Below are positions 1-5,270 of a stretch of DNA of 5,270 nucleotides, in pieces. Below the pieces are notes generated by a model. That model worked only from the letters and a program-made list of their open reading frames with translations, had not been told where the DNA came from and ran no database searches. Source of the stretch: Chlamydiota bacterium (lineage in GTDB: Bacteria > Chlamydiota > Chlamydiia > Chlamydiales > Rhabdochlamydiaceae); NCBI GenBank assembly GCA_027348355.1, contig DAIEPN010000248.1, positions 1 to 5,270 of the forward strand. The letters are read 5' to 3'. The position numbers and the translations under genes were made by a program. Each line of letters starts with the position of its first letter. Position 1 is the first letter of the stretch.

Positions 1-707
1 AGCATAGCGAAACTGCCTTTTTAGCAGCTATTGCCTCGTTGCGAGAGACGCAGCAAGAGCTCAAAGGTGCTCAAGCTGAAGTGGAAAATACGACGATTTT
101 TACTCATCCGAAAGTGGAACAGGCCAAGGCGATGTTACGAAAGGCGTTTTTGGGGCTCCATAGGTGCACCGTGCGCGCTCCTACTAAAGGAATTATTACC
201 CAGCGTAAAGCCCAAGTCGGGCAATGGGTACATGCTGCCGACCCACTTATGTCTCTTGTTCCCATGGATCAAATTTGGGTCGATGCCAACTTTAGAGAAG
301 TCAGTTTAAAAAATCTTCGTATCGGCCAAAGTGTAGAACTCATAGCTGACATGTACGGATCAAAAGTAAAGTTTCATGGCGAGGTCGTTGGCTTAAATCC
401 GGGAACGGGAAGTATTTTTTCGATTTTGCCACCACAGAATGCGACAGGAAATTGGATTAAGATCATCCAACGTATTCCGGTCAAAATCAATCTGATCCCA
501 AGCGAGATCATAGAAAACCCCCTTGTGCTTGGGCTTTCTATGACCGTTTATGTAGATACCCATGACCGAAACGGTCCAAGGCTGCCTAAAGCAAGCTCTA
601 GCAAACCTATTTATACGAGCGATGTCTATGCAGATGAACTTTTCGGAGCAGAAGAGATCATCGAGAAAATTATCATTAAAAACACTCTAGAATATGACAA
701 AAACTAG
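1..707 (+). CDS. emrA: EmrA-type membrane fusion (HlyD family) subunit of a multidrug efflux pump, 5' end outside window
   Basis: This is the periplasmic adaptor that links an inner-membrane drug/proton antiporter of the EmrB type to an outer-membrane TolC-type channel. The reading frame is open from the first complete codon (base 3) to the TAG at 705-707. The 234 visible residues are the C-terminal part, and the N-terminal membrane anchor, first lipoyl half and most of the coiled coil lie upstream. Visible residues 1 to about 45 are the end of the alpha-helical hairpin (QQELKGAQAEVE). The second lipoyl half follows with RAPTKGIITQR at 58-68 and VGQWV just after. The beta-barrel region carries WVDANF and the strongly EmrA-like stretch PPQNATGNWIK near residue 143, then VDTHDR near 184. 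These match E. coli EmrA as I remember it, which separates the protein from MacA or AcrA adaptors. The stop lies 14 bases inside emrB, so the two are one operon. An internal TTG at base 39 is not a real start. Confidence 0.93.
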   Translation, partial: HSETAFLAAIASLRETQQELKGAQAEVENTTIFTHPKVEQAKAMLRKAFLGLHRCTVRAPTKGIITQRKAQVGQWVHAADPLMSLVPMDQIWVDANFREVSLKNLRIGQSVELIADMYGSKVKFHGEVVGLNPGTGSIFSILPPQNATGNWIKIIQRIPVKINLIPSEIIENPLVLGLSMTVYVDTHDRNGPRLPKASSSKPIYTSDVYADELFGAEEIIEKIIIKNTLEYDKN

Positions 708-2220
708 TTTATCAAAGTGGTCTCGGATCCTTCTTTTCATAAGCTTGGCCCTGTCTACATTTATGATGGTGCTAGATTATTCAATTGCAAACGTGTCTAT
801 TCCTTACATTTCCGGAGATCTAGGTGTTAGTAATGAACAAGGTACATATGTAATTACTTCATTTGCAGTTGGAAATGCAATCGGTCTTGCAATGACAGGC
901 TGGCTTACTAAAAAAATAGGAGATGTAAAACTTCTTACCATTTCTGTTGCACTCTTCACCTTTTTTTCTTGGACATGTGGACTTTCTTTTAATTTAACTA
1001 TGCTCATCATAAGCCGGTTTATCCAAGGTCTTGTAGCGGGTCCTGTGATTCCGTTAAGTCAAAGTATTTTGATACAAGAAGGGACGCCGGAAAGTAGGTC
1101 AAAAGATCTATCTGTTTGGTCGACAATTATCGTGACAGGTCCTGTCATAGGTCCTGTCTTAGGCGGATATATTTCCGATTGGTATATTTGGTCGTGGATT
1201 TTCTATATCAATATCCCAGTTGGAATCTTTTGCGCAATTAGCATTTGGCTAATCATGAAAAATAGAGGATCAGAAAAGGAAAAAATTTCAACAGACCTCT
1301 ATGGGATCGTTCTTCTGACCATTGGAGTTTCTTGTCTACAAATCTTCCTAGATAAAGGGCAACAATGGGACTGGATCAATTCCAATACAATCCGCATTTT
1401 ATTTATAGGGACCGTAGTTTCCTTTAGTTTTTTGGTTATCAGGGAATTTTGGATTAAAACACCATTCCTAAATTTAAGGCTTCTTAAAATCCCTACTTTT
1501 TCTTTATCGATTATCGCTTTGGCAGTTTCCTATGCTATCTATTTTGGAACCATTGTAGTTGTGCCACTTTGGCTACAAGAATATATGGGATATAACGCAG
1601 AATGGGCAGGGATCGCCGTTTGCTCTTTGGGTATTGCGCCCATTTTTCTTTCTACATTTACTCCTAGAATCACAAAGAGGATTGGGAATGTGTCGACTCT
1701 TCTTATCGGCTTTGCTATTTTTGGATTTGCCTGCTTTTTTAGCGCCTTCTTTGATACTGATGTAGATTTGTTTTACATCTCTCTTGGAAGATTTCTTTTT
1801 GGAATTGGATTTCTCTACTACATTACTCCTCTCATAGGCCTCAGTATTCAAGATATCCCTCAAAAAGAACTTCCTAATGCTACCGGGTTCTTCCATTTCA
1901 CAAGAGCTATGGTAGGTGGGATTGGCACATCTGTTTTTGTCACCCTTTGGGAGCGTCGCACGATTTTTCATCACGAAAGAATCGGCTCTACACTTACCCT
2001 CTTTACTCCCCTTCTTCCAAAAACAAATGATGTCACTTCTTTAGCTCTTCTAAATAACTCTGTAGACCAGCAAGCCGCTATACTAGCTCTCAACGAGGCT
2101 TTCTACCTAATGGGATGGCTGTTTGTCTCTCTCATTCTCGTTCTTGTATTTTGGAAATGGAAAAATAGAAAAGTAGATACATCTTCTCATAAGCAGCACA
2201 CCATTGTTTCACCAGAATAA
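694..2220 (+). CDS. emrB: EmrB-type multidrug efflux transporter, MFS superfamily DHA2 (14-helix) family
   Basis: This inner-membrane proton-drug antiporter exports hydrophobic compounds with the adaptor encoded just upstream. At 508 residues it has the usual EmrB length. Helix 1 carries the DHA2 motif LDYSIANVSIP (27-37), followed by GTYVITSFAVGNAI (50-63). The motif A loop is TGWLTKKIGDVKL (68-80). RFIQGLVAGPVIPLSQS (108-124) holds the motif B arginine at 108. Motif C is GPVIGPVLGG (149-158), continuing into WSWIFYINIPVG. These blocks, and LYGIVLLTIG near 202, align almost one to one with E. coli EmrB. About 14 hydrophobic segments are visible, the last at about 468-487, ahead of a short basic and polar tail. 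The ATG at 694 is the earliest possible start, since an in-frame TAG lies six bases upstream. No Shine-Dalgarno sequence precedes it, and the 14-base overlap with emrA suggests translational coupling. The substrate cannot be read from the sequence. Confidence 0.95.
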   Translation: MTKTSLSKWSRILLFISLALSTFMMVLDYSIANVSIPYISGDLGVSNEQGTYVITSFAVGNAIGLAMTGWLTKKIGDVKLLTISVALFTFFSWTCGLSFNLTMLIISRFIQGLVAGPVIPLSQSILIQEGTPESRSKDLSVWSTIIVTGPVIGPVLGGYISDWYIWSWIFYINIPVGIFCAISIWLIMKNRGSEKEKISTDLYGIVLLTIGVSCLQIFLDKGQQWDWINSNTIRILFIGTVVSFSFLVIREFWIKTPFLNLRLLKIPTFSLSIIALAVSYAIYFGTIVVVPLWLQEYMGYNAEWAGIAVCSLGIAPIFLSTFTPRITKRIGNVSTLLIGFAIFGFACFFSAFFDTDVDLFYISLGRFLFGIGFLYYITPLIGLSIQDIPQKELPNATGFFHFTRAMVGGIGTSVFVTLWERRTIFHHERIGSTLTLFTPLLPKTNDVTSLALLNNSVDQQAAILALNEAFYLMGWLFVSLILVLVFWKWKNRKVDTSSHKQHTIVSPE

Positions 2221-2237
2221 GAATGTAAAAAAGCAAT

Positions 2238-2276
2238 AAAAAAGGCATGTTAAATTTCATTCAACACGCCTTTTTT
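2238..2276. terminator. Bidirectional rho-independent terminator between convergent operons
   Basis: The arms GGCATGTT (2244-2251) and AACACGCC (2263-2270) pair with a single A-C mismatch around an 11-base loop. They are flanked by six A on the left (2238-2243) and six T on the right (2271-2276), which extend the stem and supply a U tract for transcripts from either side. It lies 17 bases after the emrB stop and 16 bases after the stop of the minus-strand solute-binding-protein gene, so it can end both. Confidence 0.88.
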
Positions 2277-2292
2277 ATATAAATGTTATGAA

Positions 2293-3564
2293 CTAAGAAG
2301 AAGAAACTTCCTTTTTGGGAACGCTATATTTTTCATCAAATTCTACAAGCAAAGCATTTACATCCTCATCTGATTTATTCAGATCTAAAACTTCATCGAG
2401 TAAATCAAATATAGCTGGACGAGACTTATCATATCCTGGTATATGAATTCCAAAAGAATGATTTCCTACAGGGGCTTCGATTGTTTGGGCAACAACAGCC
2501 TTGTGCAAAGGATTTACATCATAGAATCCATCAGTTTTTAGCTTTTCAGGAATTGATTTCAAGGCAGGAACGTAGCCCGTTTCTTTATGCCATTTTTCTT
2601 GTACCGGCTCACTTGCAAGATATGCTAAAAAATCTTTAACTTGACTTACCATTGCTTTAGTTCTTGCATTATCTAATACCCAAATAGATGCTCCTCCGAG
2701 CGGAAGAGTATATTTACTAGTGTGTCCTTTCAAAAGAATAGGAAGAGGTGCACAGCTTACAGTAAAAGGGAGAGGTGATTTTTCAGGATTTTTTGCATCA
2801 GATGTAAGGGGTGCTAAATGGCCCAAACCTTGCATAAAAAATGCAATTCTACCCTCAAGAAAAGCTTTTCTAGGTTCTACGCTATAAGGGTCTTTAGGAA
2901 AATAGAACAACACCCCATCTCTTTTCTGAGCGCGTAGATCTAAGATATGGTCATAAAACCATCCTTGAGATAGTTGAAACTTTCCATAACCTAATCTTCC
3001 ATTATCTGGCTCTACAAGAGCTATATCTTGCTGAGCTGCTACCATCTCACAAAGATAAGCGGCGTGCCATGCAGCACCCCATTGCAATCCTTGACTTCTG
3101 CAAAGATTATCCAGCTCTTCCATAGACTCAGGAATGTGATCTGCAGTAAATCCCATCTTAAGTAAAGACCTTTCTACAACTTCTTTGTTATAAAAAAGCA
3201 TCCCGCATGCAGGATTAAAAGGAAGAGAAGCTAAATTTCCATTTTGATCACCAAAAGTTTTTCTAACAATATCAGCAACAGCTTCTAACTGTTTTTGGTC
3301 TAGAAATTGACTAATTGGAAGAATTTTTTTCTCTTTCATTGTACTTGTCATGTACTCAGGCGCAAGAACAAGATTTGGTTGTTCTGATGAAGGAGCATCA
3401 TCTGGAACTGCAAGTGCATCTTTTGCAGCCTGGCCATAATCTGAATATGGCTGCTTTAAAATAACTTGATTTTCCTGTTCTGGATGCTGAGCATTCCATT
3501 CATGAACAATTTGTTTAAAAGTATCTGTTCCTGGACCTAGTCCATGCCAAAGAAAAATTCCCAT
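2293..3564 (-). CDS. UgpB-like family 1 solute-binding protein lacking a signal peptide
   Basis: This 423-residue protein has the two-lobed fold of ABC-type solute-binding proteins, closest to the glycerol-3-phosphate binder UgpB by my reading. Matching blocks are FLWHGLG at 4-10 (UgpB PFWHSMEG), LPFNPACGMLFYNKE (114-128), LPLGGASIWVL (287-297) and WHKETGYVPALKSI (325-338), then DGFYDVNP (345-352). Periplasmic UgpB is made with a signal peptide of about 23 residues. Here the start codon falls at the first strand of the mature domain, an in-frame TGA sits two codons upstream, and the fbaB stop is 32 bases away, so no signal peptide can be encoded. The product should stay in the cytosol unless exported in another way. 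A close GGTGA only 3 bases before the ATG is the best ribosome binding site. No ABC permease or ATPase gene is in the window. The ligand is uncertain: the GLRLG segment of UgpB is GIHIPG here (372-377). It probably shares an mRNA with fbaB. Cytosolic use and 5' truncation both remain possible. Confidence 0.88.
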   Translation of the reverse strand: MGIFLWHGLGPGTDTFKQIVHEWNAQHPEQENQVILKQPYSDYGQAAKDALAVPDDAPSSEQPNLVLAPEYMTSTMKEKKILPISQFLDQKQLEAVADIVRKTFGDQNGNLASLPFNPACGMLFYNKEVVERSLLKMGFTADHIPESMEELDNLCRSQGLQWGAAWHAAYLCEMVAAQQDIALVEPDNGRLGYGKFQLSQGWFYDHILDLRAQKRDGVLFYFPKDPYSVEPRKAFLEGRIAFFMQGLGHLAPLTSDAKNPEKSPLPFTVSCAPLPILLKGHTSKYTLPLGGASIWVLDNARTKAMVSQVKDFLAYLASEPVQEKWHKETGYVPALKSIPEKLKTDGFYDVNPLHKAVVAQTIEAPVGNHSFGIHIPGYDKSRPAIFDLLDEVLDLNKSDEDVNALLVEFDEKYSVPKKEVSSS

Positions 3565-3567
3565 ATG

Positions 3568-3597
3568 TCACCAATTATATTTTAAAACTCGTCTCAT
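3568..3597 (-). other. Nine-codon open frame overlapping the fbaB stop, in frame with the downstream gene
   Basis: On the minus strand the fbaB stop and an ATG overlap as TAATG (ATG at 3597-3595). The frame reads MRRVLKYNW, then TGA (3570-3568), one CAT codon, and the ATG of the solute-binding-protein gene in the same frame. It could be a coupling leader that brings ribosomes to the weakly marked downstream start, the remains of an earlier start now cut off by a nonsense codon, or chance. No clear Shine-Dalgarno sequence precedes it. I do not claim a functional peptide. Confidence 0.25.
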
Positions 3598-4655
3598 TAT
3601 GCCAATGTAATTTCTTTGCAAAGATACACATCTTGAATTGCATGTAAGAGCTCAACGCCTTCTTTCATTGGTCTTTGGAAAGCTTTTCTTCCAGAGATAA
3701 GCCCCATTCCACCAGCGCGTTTGTTGATCACAGCGGTTTCTACTGCAACGCCTAGATCGTTCTCACCAGATGGTCCGCCGGAGTTAATAAGTCCAGCTCT
3801 TCCCATGTAACAATTTGCCACTTGGTAGCGAGTTAGATCAATTGGGTGGTCACTGCAAAGTTTTGTGTACATCGCTTCCGTTTGCTTACCGAACTTCAAG
3901 GCTTTGAATCCACCGTTGTTAGTTGGAAGTTTTTGTTTAATGATGTCAGCTTGGATCGTAACTCCTAAATGGTTAGCCTGTCCTGTTAAGTCCGCTGCTT
4001 CATGATAATCTTTATCAGCTGTTTTAAAAGCATTATTTCTTGTATAGCACCAAAGCACAGTTGCCATACCAAGTTCATGTGCTAGTGCAAAAGCCTGACT
4101 TACTTCAACGATTTGGCGCCTTGTTTCAGGAGAGCCGAAGTAGATCGTTGCCCCTACAGCAACACATCCCATATCATAGGCTTGCTCAACCGATGCAAAA
4201 AAGACCTGGTCATATGTATTTGGATAAGAAATTAGCTCATTATGGTTTAATTTAAGCATGAAAGGAATCTTATGAGCATATTTTCTAGCCACAGATCCAA
4301 GCACTCCAGATGTTGTAGCAACAGCGTTACAACCGCCATCAATAGCTAGTTTAACAATATTTTCTGGGTCAAAATAGGCCGGATTTGCTGCAAAAGAAGC
4401 TCCAGCAGTATGTTCAATCCCCTGGTCTACAGGAAGAATGGAGAGGTAGCCGGTATTGGCCAAACGCCCGTGACCAAACATGGCTTCAAGGCTACGAAGA
4501 ACCCTAATATTCCTATCAGAAGGAGCGAAAATTCTATCGACCCAATCCCCACTTGGAATATGTAATTGTTCCTTTGGAATAGTTTTAGAAACATGGTTTA
4601 AAAGGGAATCAGCTTTAGATCCAAGCAACTTTTGTATTTGGGCCAGAGTTAGCAT
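3597..4655 (-). CDS. fbaB: Class I fructose-bisphosphate aldolase, DhnA/FbaB type
   Basis: This cytosolic enzyme reversibly splits fructose 1,6-bisphosphate into dihydroxyacetone phosphate and glyceraldehyde 3-phosphate through a Schiff base, in glycolysis and gluconeogenesis. The 352-residue product aligns end to end with E. coli FbaB (350 residues): [14 protein letters not shown] (69-82), [14 protein letters not shown] (84-97), KLNHNE (135-140), [11 protein letters not shown] (165-175), [10 protein letters not shown] (221-230), [14 protein letters not shown] (281-294) and [10 protein letters not shown] (311-320). Lys240 in ADIIKQK corresponds to the Schiff-base Lys237 of the E. coli enzyme, so the active site looks intact. 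The frame can be extended to a TTG at 4670, but that codon overlaps the Shine-Dalgarno sequence. The ATG at 4655, 8 bases after GGAGG, is the better start and gives the family length. The next gene follows after 32 bases without a terminator. The wording of the conserved blocks reminds me of chlamydial FbaB, from memory only. Confidence 0.96.
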   Translation of the reverse strand: MLTLAQIQKLLGSKADSLLNHVSKTIPKEQLHIPSGDWVDRIFAPSDRNIRVLRSLEAMFGHGRLANTGYLSILPVDQGIEHTAGASFAANPAYFDPENIVKLAIDGGCNAVATTSGVLGSVARKYAHKIPFMLKLNHNELISYPNTYDQVFFASVEQAYDMGCVAVGATIYFGSPETRRQIVEVSQAFALAHELGMATVLWCYTRNNAFKTADKDYHEAADLTGQANHLGVTIQADIIKQKLPTNNGGFKALKFGKQTEAMYTKLCSDHPIDLTRYQVANCYMGRAGLINSGGPSGENDLGVAVETAVINKRAGGMGLISGRKAFQRPMKEGVELLHAIQDVYLCKEITLA

Positions 4656-4663
4656 AGAAAAAT

Positions 4664-4668
4664 CCTCC
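4664..4668 (-). promoter_or_regulatory. Shine-Dalgarno sequence that fixes the fbaB start
   Basis: The minus strand reads TTGGAGGATTTTTCTATG. GGAGG, a perfect match to the ribosome anti-Shine-Dalgarno sequence, lies 8 bases before the ATG at 4655. This rules against the upstream TTG at 4670, which is part of the same motif, and predicts strong translation of the aldolase. Confidence 0.85.
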
Positions 4669-4695
4669 AATTTTGTAATAATTTATCGGAGTTAG

Positions 4696-4722
4696 AATAT
4701 AGGACCCTGGAATATTTTTAAA
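4696..4722 (-). promoter_or_regulatory. Possible sigma-70-type promoter for fbaB
   Basis: On the minus strand a -10-like TATATT (4701-4696) is preceded, after 15 bases, by TTTAAA (4722-4717) as a poor -35 element. Transcription would begin near 4689 and give a leader of roughly 30 bases with the Shine-Dalgarno sequence inside. The -10 match is reasonable, but the -35 match and the spacing are weak and the region is AT-rich, so this is a candidate only. Confidence 0.35.
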
Positions 4723-5011
4723 GGATTACTTAGACTCTTAACTCTCCCTTATCTATCGGCTTAGGTTAAGCCAAGCCTTACTTTTCTTTTGCCAATAAAT
4801 GGAGTTTAATTAGGAAAACTAAAAAATCTAGATGGAAAGAACTCTAACTTGAATTTTCAATAAACTTATACCCATCCACTTAACTATCTTCTCAACTCAC
4901 AATAGTCTTATAATTAGCACGTTGCAAACATTCCTTACAACTTAAGCTTATATAATTGAAAAACATCAAACTCTTTACTATTAATAGCATAGGAATTCTA
5001 AATGTTTTTCA
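4702..5011. other. AT-rich intergenic region between fbaB and the insertion sequence
   Basis: I find no credible coding region on either strand: stops are frequent in the frames I followed, and the one minus-strand frame I translated, starting MGISLLKIQV, ends after 15 codons. There is no tRNA-like cloverleaf. It contains a short perfect inverted repeat (4758-4772) and two TATAAT hexamers on the plus strand (4909-4914 and 4951-4956). Neither hexamer has a good -35 at proper distance, so both may be chance. The last nine bases (5003-5011, TGTTTTTCA) abut the insertion sequence and would be the target duplication if the element made the 9-bp repeat usual for its group; the other copy is outside the window. 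Confidence 0.6.
4758..4772. repeat. Short perfect inverted repeat upstream of fbaB
   Basis: GGCTTA and TAAGCC form six-base perfect arms around GGT, about 57 bases upstream of the candidate fbaB -10. A second AAGCC follows at once (4773-4777). It could be a regulator site or a small hairpin. Six-base arms are short enough to arise by chance. Confidence 0.3.
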
Positions 5012-5030
5012 GGCGTTGTTGCGTAATTAG
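5012..5030 (+). repeat. Left terminal inverted repeat of the insertion sequence
   Basis: GGCGTTGTTGCGTAATTAG has the GGC(T/G)TTGTTG core of IS903-group ends, whose repeats are about 18 bases. It lies at the right distance ahead of the transposase start. The inner limit is approximate because the right-hand copy is not visible. Confidence 0.75.
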
Positions 5031-5042
5031 CAAAAGAGGGAG

Positions 5043-5070
5043 TTGATGATAAGCAGCTTAGAGTTAAATA
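5043..5070 (+). promoter_or_regulatory. Possible transposase promoter inside the left IS end
   Basis: TTGATG (5043-5048) and TAAATA (5065-5070), 16 bases apart, resemble -35 and -10 boxes. Transcription would begin near 5077, just ahead of the foldable leader at 5090-5143. The position, between terminal repeat and transposase, is where IS903-group promoters sit. Both boxes deviate from consensus. Confidence 0.4.
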
Positions 5071-5089
5071 TTTAATTGATAAAAAGAAA

Positions 5090-5143
5090 GGCTCACACGT
5101 AGACTAGTTGGTTACCACACTAACTGAGAACTACTTATGAGCC
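5090..5143 (+). promoter_or_regulatory. Leader hairpin covering the transposase start codon
   Basis: The 13-base arms at 5090-5102 (GGCTCACACGTAG) and 5131-5143 (CTACTTATGAGCC) pair at 11 of 13 positions. Inside them AGTTGGT (5106-5112) pairs with ACTAACT (5119-5125) through one G-U pair around a six-base loop. The transposase ATG (5137-5139) is inside the outer 3' arm, and the weak purine stretch GAGAA (5126-5130) lies between the stems. Such a fold would hold back translation. Control of transposase initiation by mRNA structure is known for other insertion sequences such as IS10 and IS50; its role here is inferred. Confidence 0.5.
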
Positions 5144-5270
5144 AAAAAATTTCGAATTGGTCCCAATATAACAAGTCTTTGATTAATCGAGGAAGCATAA
5201 CTTTTTGGATCTCTGAGGATATTTTAAAATCTTGGAGATCCAGTAAAGAATCTAGAAAGCCCGGTAGGCC
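5137..5270 (+). CDS. IS5-family (IS903-group) transposase, N-terminal fragment cut by window end
   Basis: This is the DDE transposase that cuts and joins the ends of the insertion sequence. The 44 visible codons start MSQKISNWSQYNKSLINRGS and continue TFWISEDILKSW, ending in a basic RKPGR stretch. The order NW..YN..L..RG..T.W..E....W followed by GRP matches the start of IS903 transposase (KITNWPAYNNALRQRGDLTVW) as I recall it. The catalytic DDE residues are downstream of the window. ATG at 5137 is the first start, since an in-frame TGA lies at 5125-5127. No strong Shine-Dalgarno sequence is present, and the start codon is inside a hairpin arm. Whether the gene is intact cannot be told here. 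Confidence 0.88.
   Translation, partial: MSQKISNWSQYNKSLINRGSITFWISEDILKSWRSSKESRKPGR

Larger units (their letters stand above)
5012..5270 (+). mobile_element. IS5-family (IS903-group) insertion sequence, left part
   Basis: The element starts with GGCGTTGTTGCGTAATTAG, which resembles the GGCTTTGTTG-type ends of IS903-group elements. After a leader of about 125 bases comes a transposase frame whose N-terminus matches IS903 transposase. The right end and the rest of the transposase lie beyond the window, so completeness, the matching right repeat and the target duplication cannot be judged. The transposase points away from fbaB, and the element begins 356 bases before the fbaB start codon. Confidence 0.85.

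Noticed and set aside
31..309. A 92-codon open frame overlapping the emrA fragment in another frame
   Set aside because: The emrA frame has clear HlyD/EmrA motifs over the same bases, and this product is rich in Arg, Trp and Cys with no recognisable domain.
1573..1974. A 133-codon open frame on the minus strand inside emrB
   Set aside because: It is antisense to strongly conserved EmrB coding sequence, its product is basic and low in complexity, and it has no ribosome binding site. It is a shadow frame.
4040..4255. A 71-codon plus-strand frame inside fbaB, and a similar one at 4480-4695
   Set aside because: Both are antisense to well conserved aldolase coding sequence and show no motif or ribosome binding site.
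4656..4670. N-terminal extension MEDFS of the aldolase starting at TTG 4670
   Set aside because: The TTG and the next codons are the Shine-Dalgarno sequence of the ATG at 4655, and the shorter protein has the family length.
4909..4956. Two TATAAT hexamers pointing toward the insertion sequence
   Set aside because: No -35-like hexamer lies 15-19 bases upstream of either, and such hexamers are expected by chance in DNA this AT-rich.
4702..5011. A possible CRISPR array, tRNA or small RNA gene in the gene-free stretch
   Set aside because: There are no regularly spaced direct repeats, no cloverleaf, and no stable hairpin followed by a T run.

Overview
The window reads as AT-rich bacterial DNA from a Gram-negative lineage. 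It holds a tripartite-type drug efflux pair (EmrA/EmrB), a class I DhnA-type aldolase, an ABC-type solute-binding-protein homologue and the left end of an IS5-family (IS903-group) insertion sequence. From memory, the aldolase has several stretches that look chlamydial (such as [14 protein letters not shown] and [10 protein letters not shown]), and moderate AT-richness with IS elements would suit an environmental, amoeba-associated member of the Chlamydiota. This placement is an inference. Another host-associated group, for example in the Legionellales, cannot be excluded without a search.

Layout. Bases 1-2220 (+) carry the 3' part of emrA, overlapping by 14 bases a complete emrB of 508 residues. 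A bidirectional intrinsic terminator at 2238-2276 separates this operon from two minus-strand genes that converge on it. These are, in transcription order, fbaB (4655 down to 3597) and a UgpB-like solute-binding protein (3564 down to 2293), 32 bases apart and probably co-transcribed. Bases 4656-5011 are non-coding and contain the fbaB ribosome binding site, a likely fbaB promoter and a small inverted repeat. From 5012 to the window end lies the left end of an IS903-group element, with its terminal inverted repeat, a leader able to fold over the start codon, and the first 44 codons of the transposase.

How the genes relate. EmrA (periplasmic adaptor) and EmrB (inner-membrane antiporter) form a proton-driven exporter that normally uses a TolC-type outer-membrane channel not encoded here. 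FbaB interconverts fructose 1,6-bisphosphate with dihydroxyacetone phosphate and glyceraldehyde 3-phosphate. The gene behind it looks like a full-length mature UgpB (glycerol-3-phosphate binding protein) but starts exactly where the mature protein would, with no signal peptide and no ABC permease or ATPase gene nearby. That is the most unusual thing in the window: either a cytosolic protein with a periplasmic-binding-protein fold attached to a triose-phosphate enzyme operon, or a gene that has lost its 5' end.
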